8,453 nt of DNA from Rubritepida sp. (GTDB lineage: Bacteria > Pseudomonadota > Alphaproteobacteria > Acetobacterales > Acetobacteraceae), in assembly GCA_028291485.1 (NCBI GenBank), contig JAQGHZ010000072.1:1-8453 (forward strand). The letters run 5' to 3'. The position numbers and the translations under genes were made by a program. This document shows positions 4,366-8,453 of this stretch, piece by piece. Each line of letters starts with the position of its first letter. Position 1 is the stretch's first letter. The notes below the pieces were generated by a model, which ran no database searches, had not been told where the DNA came from, and was given only the letters and a program-made list of their open reading frames with translations.

Positions 4366-7123
4366 AAGCCGGGCCGGCGGCTTCGCGGTAGGGCGAGGGC
4401 CCGCCGCCGGGGGCGGGGGGCGGCGCCAGCGCCTCCAGCAGCGCCGAGCGCAGCGGCCCGAGCTTGCGCTCGTTCTCGACTTTCAGGCCGAAGACGTCCT
4501 TCACGTAGAACACGTCCACCGCGCGCACGCCGTAGGTGGTGATGTGGGCCGAGGCGATCTGCAGCCCCTGCTCGCTGATCGCCGCCGTCACGTCATGCAG
4601 CAGGCCCGGCCGGTCGCGGCCGTTCACCTCGATGACCGTGTGGGTGTTGGAGGCGAAGTTGTCGACCACGACACGTGGCGGCACGGTGACGGCGGCCAGC
4701 CGCGCCGGCTCGCGCCGCACCTTGCGGATCTCGGCGGCAAGCTTGAGCCGGCCGGACAGCGCCTGCTCGATCAGCACGGAGAGGCGCGCGAGGCGGTGTG
4801 GCGCCTCGAAGGCCCCGCCGGCGCTGTCCTGCACCCAGAAGGTGTCGAGCGCCATGCCGTTGGTGAGCGTGTGGATGCGCGCATCCACGATGGAAGCGCC
4901 CGCCACCGCCAGCGCGCCGGAAATACGGCTGAACAGGCCCGGATGGTCGCTGCAATAGATGGTGACCTCGGTCACCGCGCGGTCGGCCAGCACGCGGGTG
5001 CGGACGGTGAGCGGCGCCCTGTCGGCCTCAGCCTGGCGGACGATGCCGGCGTGGCGCGCATGGGTCTCGGAATCGAAGGAGAGCCAATAGCCGGGATAGC
5101 CGAGCGACATGAAGAGGTCGGTCTCGGGCTTGGTAAAGGCGGGCAGCATGACGATCGCCGCCTCCTTGGCGCGGGCCACGCGCACGTCGCGCTCGGGCAC
5201 GGTCATGCCGCCGGCGAGCACCTCGCTGACGCGCCAGTAGACCTCCCGCAGCAGCGTCGCCTTCCAGGCGTTCCAGACGCGGGGGCCGACAGCGCGCATA
5301 TCGGCCACGGTCAGCACCAGCAGCAGGCGGAGGCGCTCGGGCGACTGCACTTGGTCGGCGATGTCGAGGATGGTCTTAGGGTCCTCGATGTCGCGCTTGA
5401 AGGCCGTCTGCGAGACGAGGAGGTGGTGCAGGATCAGCCAGGAGACGGTCTCCGTCTCCTCGGCGCTCATGCCCAGGCGCGGGCAGATCTCCTGCGCGAA
5501 GCGCGCGCCGAGCTCGCTGTGGTCGCCGCCGCGGCCCTTGGCGATGTCGTGCAGCAGCGTCGCGACATAGAGCGCGCGGCGCGACTGCAGCTGGGTCATC
5601 AGCTCGGTGGCGACGGGCGCGATCTCGTTCAGCTCGCCGCGGTCGATCTGCTGCAGCACACCGATGGCCTCGATCGTGTGCTCGTCGACCGTGAAGACAT
5701 GGTAGGTGTCGAACTGCATCAGGCCCACGATGCGGGCCCATTCGGGGATGAAGCGCCCGAGGAAGCCGGCCTCGTTCAGCAGCCGCAGCCACTTCGCCGC
5801 GTCCTTGCCGGTCAGCAGGTCGATGAAGAGCTTGCTCGCCTCGGGGTCGCCGCGCAGCCGGTCGGCCTGGCGCGAATGGCGGATCAGCGCCCGGATGGCG
5901 AGCGGGTGGATTTCCAGGTTGCGGTCGCGCGCGGCCTTCACCATGCGCAGCATGAGCACCGGCTCGCGGGAGAAATCGCGATCGGGCGGGGCCGCGACCA
6001 GCTTGCCGTCGGCGAAGGCGAGGCCGAGGGTCGCGAGCCCCTCGTCGCCGCCCTTGCGCGTGGCCGGCGGGCCGAGGGCGGCGCGCTCGATCGCCGGCTC
6101 CAGCACGCGGGAGAGGCGCACCACCTCGCGCGAGGTGAGGAAGAGGTGCTTCATCAGCCGCTCGGCGCCGTCCTGCGCGCCGTGGCGGGTGTAGCCCATG
6201 CGGGCCGCGATGACGGGCTGCAGGTCGAAGGTCAGGCGTTCTTCCGCCCGCCCGGTCACGTAGTGGAGATGGAACCGGAGGGTCCAAAGAAAATCCCAGG
6301 CGCGGGCGATGGCGCGGACCTCGCCGTCGGTCAGCAGCCCGCCGCCGGGGCTCTCGGGGCCGGCCAGCTCGTGCATGCGGCGGACGCCGAAAGCGTAGCG
6401 CGCCAGCCAGTATAAGGTCTGGAGGTCGCGCAGCCCGCCGCGCCCCTCCTTCACATGCGGCTCGACCAGGAAGGGGCTCTCGCCGTAGCGCGCGTGGCGC
6501 AAGGCGCGCTCGGCGCGCTTGGCGGCGAGGAAGGGCGCGAGGCCTTGCGACCGGAGCGCATTGAAATCGACCAGGAAGGCCGTGAACAGCGCCTCCTCGC
6601 CGGAGAGGAAGCGCGCATCCACCAAAGCGGTGAGGATGGTCGCGTCCTTCAACCCTTCGGTGATGCAGTCCTTCGCGCTGCGCGTGGCGTGGCCGACCTT
6701 CAGGCCGAGATCCCACAGCAGGTAGAGCATGAATTCGATCATGCGGCGTGTGCGCGGGCCGGGCTCGCGCTCGGTCAGGAAGAGCAGGTCGATGTCGGAA
6801 TGCGGGGCGAGGACGCCACGGCCGTAGCCGCCGGTCGCCACCAGCGCGAAGTCCACCTGGCGCGCCCCGGCCGCCGGCGGCACCATCACGGCAGCGTAGT
6901 TCTGGATGTTGTAGAGCATCCCGTCCATGTGCTGGCTAAGCTGCCTGGCGGCGCCGAGTCCATGGATCTCCTGGCTTTCGAAGGCGCGCTGCACCTGGGC
7001 CTGGAAGCGCCCGAGCTCGCGGCGCAGCAATCCGAGCGCGACGTCGCGCGCGATCGGCGCGCCGCCGGGAAGCAGCGTGTCCTGCAAGCTCAACTCGGCC
7101 CGTCCGGCCGTCGCCATCCTCAT
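4364..7123 (-). CDS. glnD: Bifunctional PII uridylyltransferase / uridylyl-removing enzyme GlnD
   Basis: A 919-aa cytoplasmic nitrogen sensor. GlnD uridylylates PII proteins (GlnB/GlnK) when glutamine is low and removes UMP when glutamine is high. Domains in order: a nucleotidyltransferase with GGYGRGVLAPHSDIDLLFL (98-116), whose D110 and D112 are the metal-binding acidic pair; a linker/helical region including EPHVKEGRGGLRDLQ (221-235); an HD hydrolase with EHT (481-483), LLHDIAKGRGGDH (523-535), HH (566-567) and VADM (606-609); then two C-terminal ACT domains starting near 718 and 828, with DHPGL (726-730) and DRPGL (837-841), which sense glutamine. The tail after 900 is a Pro/Gly-rich stretch. 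I chose the ATG at 7123, about 10 nt after the mutS stop; the longer frame from 7195 would overlap mutS by 62 bases with unrelated residues. ATG 7117 is an alternative. No strong Shine-Dalgarno precedes either, which suggests coupling to mutS translation. Confidence 0.96.
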   Translation of the reverse strand: MRMATAGRAELSLQDTLLPGGAPIARDVALGLLRRELGRFQAQVQRAFESQEIHGLGAARQLSQHMDGMLYNIQNYAAVMVPPAAGARQVDFALVATGGYGRGVLAPHSDIDLLFLTEREPGPRTRRMIEFMLYLLWDLGLKVGHATRSAKDCITEGLKDATILTALVDARFLSGEEALFTAFLVDFNALRSQGLAPFLAAKRAERALRHARYGESPFLVEPHVKEGRGGLRDLQTLYWLARYAFGVRRMHELAGPESPGGGLLTDGEVRAIARAWDFLWTLRFHLHYVTGRAEERLTFDLQPVIAARMGYTRHGAQDGAERLMKHLFLTSREVVRLSRVLEPAIERAALGPPATRKGGDEGLATLGLAFADGKLVAAPPDRDFSREPVLMLRMVKAARDRNLEIHPLAIRALIRHSRQADRLRGDPEASKLFIDLLTGKDAAKWLRLLNEAGFLGRFIPEWARIVGLMQFDTYHVFTVDEHTIEAIGVLQQIDRGELNEIAPVATELMTQLQSRRALYVATLLHDIAKGRGGDHSELGARFAQEICPRLGMSAEETETVSWLILHHLLVSQTAFKRDIEDPKTILDIADQVQSPERLRLLLVLTVADMRAVGPRVWNAWKATLLREVYWRVSEVLAGGMTVPERDVRVARAKEAAIVMLPAFTKPETDLFMSLGYPGYWLSFDSETHARHAGIVRQAEADRAPLTVRTRVLADRAVTEVTIYCSDHPGLFSRISGALAVAGASIVDARIHTLTNGMALDTFWVQDSAGGAFEAPHRLARLSVLIEQALSGRLKLAAEIRKVRREPARLAAVTVPPRVVVDNFASNTHTVIEVNGRDRPGLLHDVTAAISEQGLQIASAHITTYGVRAVDVFYVKDVFGLKVENERKLGPLRSALLEALAPPPAPGGGPSPYREAAGPA
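4391..4420 (+). other. Putative G-quadruplex-forming tract at the 3' end of glnD
   Basis: The plus strand has four G-runs: GGG (4391-4393), GGG (4397-4399), GGGGG (4409-4413) and GGGGGG (4415-4420), with loops of 3, 9 and 1 nt. This is the template strand for glnD and murJ. It encodes the low-complexity Pro/Gly tail of GlnD, beyond the second ACT domain. One loop is longer than the usual 7-nt limit, so folding is uncertain. Confidence 0.3.
5440..5460 (-). repeat. Perfect 9-bp inverted repeat inside glnD
   Basis: AGGAGACGG, a 3-nt loop and CCGTCTCCT pair perfectly. The element lies in the HD-domain coding region, where it encodes part of AEETETVSW (554-562). No T-run follows on either strand. 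It would form a stable mRNA hairpin but may simply result from Glu/Thr codon choice in GC-rich DNA. Confidence 0.5.
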
Positions 7124-7133
7124 GTCAACCAGA

Positions 7134-8453
7134 CTACAGAGCTTCCGTTCCGGCCGCGAGTGCCTTGAGGTTGTAAAGAGCGTCCTGCGCCTCACGGGGC
7201 GAGAGCCGGTCCGGTTCCAGCTTCGCCAGCGCCTCCAGCACCGGGTTCCCAGGTGTGGCCGGCGCGCGGGCGAAGAGCGGCATCTCGGCGGTCAGCGGAT
7301 CGGCGGCCTCGCGCGAGCGCTCCTCCAGGGAAATGAGCACGGCGGCGGCGCGCTTCAAGACGGGCGCGGGCACGCCGGCGAGCTTGGCGACATGCACGCC
7401 CCAGCTCTTCTCGGCCGCGCCGGCGGCGACGCTGTGCTGGAAGATCACCTCGCCGCGCCATTCGCGCACCTGCATGGCGGCGAGGCGCATCTCGGGCAGG
7501 CGGTCGGCCATGACCGTGAGTTCATGGAAGTGGGTCGCGAAGAGGGTGCGGCAGCGGATGCGGTCGTGCAGCGCCTCCAGCACGGCGGTGGCGATGGCCA
7601 GCCCGTCCCAGGTCGCGGTGCCGCGGCCCACCTCGTCCAGCACGACGAGGCTGCGCGGGCCGGCGAGGTTGAGGATGGCGGCCGTCTCGGTCATCTCGAC
7701 CATGAAGGTGGAGCGGCCGCCGGCCAGGTCATCGGCCGCGCCGACGCGGCTGAAGAGCCGGTCCACCAGGCCGATGCGCGCCGCCGTCGCCGGCAGGAAA
7801 AGCCCGGCCTGGGCCAGGATCACCATCAGCGCGTTCTGGCGCAGCCAGGTGGATTTGCCGGCCATGTTGGGGCCGGTCAGCAGGCAGAGGCGGTGGCCGG
7901 GCGAGAGGTCGCAGTCGTTCGGCACGAAGCCCGGGCCCTTCGCCTTGCGCAGCGCGGCCTCCACCACCGGATGGCGCCCGGCCTCGATGGCGAAGTCCGG
8001 CCGCTCGGTGAGGTCGGGGCGGCACCAGGCGCCCTCCGTCGCGAGCTCGGCCGAGGCGGCGAGGACGTCGAGGGCGGCCATCTCGCGCGCGGCGGTGGCG
8101 ATGGGCTCGGCCTCGGTCAGTATGATCTTTCGCAGATGGGCGATGACGAGGCGCTCCCGCTTGCCCGCCTGCTCGCCCGCCTCGGACAGGCGGCGGTCGA
8201 GGGTCGCCAGCGCCGCGCAGGTGAAGCGATGCGCGCTCGCCATGCTCTGGCGATGGATGGGGGCGAGGTCGCCCACGGCCTTGGGGGGCGCGGCGCGCAA
8301 CAGCTTTTCGCCTGCCGCGGAGGGCACCTCCGCGAGATAGCCCAGCTGCTGGTGGTGCCGGATCTTCAGCGCGGCCACGCCCCAGGCCTGGGCGAGATCC
8401 AGCTGTATCGCCGCGATGGCGCCGCGCGCGTCGTCGCGCAGCCGGCGCAGCGC
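7134..8453 (-). CDS. mutS: DNA mismatch repair ATPase MutS, C-terminal part (5' end beyond window)
   Basis: The frame is open to the window edge, so only the last 439 residues are visible and the start is missing; the in-frame GTG at 8378 is internal. The visible part begins in the core/lever region (KIRHHQQLGYLAEVP, near 30-44), with the clamp and remaining lever following. The ABC-type ATPase comes next: Walker A GPNMAGKST (194-202), RSTFMVEMTETA (247-258), Walker B LVVLDEVGRGT (269-279) and FATHFHEL (305-312). The helix-turn-helix dimerisation segment then has HVAKLAGVP (354-362). MutS recognises mismatched bases and, with ATP, recruits MutL. EMPLF (390-394) resembles the beta-clamp-binding motif found near the C-terminus of MutS proteins. 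The end EALAKLEPDRLSPREAQDALYNLKAL is typical of alphaproteobacterial MutS. Two positions usually Tyr/Phe are Trp (TATWDG, KSWGVHVA). glnD follows after about 10 nt. Confidence 0.97.
   Translation of the reverse strand, partial: ALRRLRDDARGAIAAIQLDLAQAWGVAALKIRHHQQLGYLAEVPSAAGEKLLRAAPPKAVGDLAPIHRQSMASAHRFTCAALATLDRRLSEAGEQAGKRERLVIAHLRKIILTEAEPIATAAREMAALDVLAASAELATEGAWCRPDLTERPDFAIEAGRHPVVEAALRKAKGPGFVPNDCDLSPGHRLCLLTGPNMAGKSTWLRQNALMVILAQAGLFLPATAARIGLVDRLFSRVGAADDLAGGRSTFMVEMTETAAILNLAGPRSLVVLDEVGRGTATWDGLAIATAVLEALHDRIRCRTLFATHFHELTVMADRLPEMRLAAMQVREWRGEVIFQHSVAAGAAEKSWGVHVAKLAGVPAPVLKRAAAVLISLEERSREAADPLTAEMPLFARAPATPGNPVLEALAKLEPDRLSPREAQDALYNLKALAAGTEAL

Noticed and set aside
2818..4542. 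574-aa plus-strand open frame opposite murJ
   Set aside because: It is antisense to a complete MurJ, rich in Arg/Gln/His, and has no hydrophobic core or motif.
4181..6415. 744-aa plus-strand open frame opposite glnD and the start of murJ
   Set aside because: Its composition is extreme (Arg, Gly, His, Gln, Ala) with no recognisable domain, and it lies wholly antisense to GlnD and MurJ, whose motifs are intact. It is a GC-rich shadow.
7255..8340. 361-aa plus-strand open frame opposite mutS
   Set aside because: It is antisense to the MutS ATPase domain, rich in Ser/Arg/Ala, and has no domain I recognise.
1..8453. Search for tRNA or rRNA genes, insertion sequences, CRISPR arrays and phage genes
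   Set aside because: Nothing of this kind was found; nearly all of the window is taken up by six recognisable protein-coding genes.

Overview
This window is chromosomal DNA of very high GC content. Third codon positions are strongly G/C, and long spurious open frames run opposite every real gene. The proteins look alphaproteobacterial. The gene order mutS-glnD-murJ, read leftward on the minus strand, is a familiar alphaproteobacterial arrangement. The GC level would fit Acetobacteraceae/Rhodospirillales (Roseomonas-like bacteria), but that placement is an inference from composition and gene order, not from a search.

Two gene groups converge near position 2050. On the plus strand, positions 92-2022 hold an N-acyl-D-amino-acid deacylase (D-aminoacylase, 484 aa, all metal ligands present). 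It overlaps by 4 bases (GTGA) with a small Cys-based protein phosphatase (159 aa, HC-x5-R motif). On the minus strand, from 8453 down to 2083, come the C-terminal part of mutS (cut by the window edge), then glnD (PII uridylyltransferase), murJ (lipid II flippase) and a six-helix ion-channel protein with a K+-channel-like selectivity filter. Gaps in this series are about 10 nt (mutS-glnD), 7 nt (glnD-murJ) and 15-48 nt (murJ-channel, depending on the start used). They probably form one transcript. Its products are functionally unrelated: mismatch repair, nitrogen signalling, cell-wall precursor export and ion transport.

Almost every base is coding. The only non-coding stretches are the first 91 bases (leader of the deacylase, with a strong Shine-Dalgarno inside a small hairpin) and about 60 bases between the two convergent groups (2023-2082), which hold an imperfect hairpin but no classical terminator. 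No RNA genes, mobile elements, CRISPR arrays or large repeats were seen.

Most genes here are conventional. The most unusual local structure is the murJ-channel junction (2775-2829). A perfect 8-bp inverted repeat buries the likely ribosome-binding site of the channel gene. A 14-codon reading frame with its own Shine-Dalgarno runs through that hairpin and ends in an ATGA overlap with the likely channel start. This looks like a possible translational-coupling or leader-peptide switch, though chance is not excluded. I do not see a clear undescribed multi-gene system.
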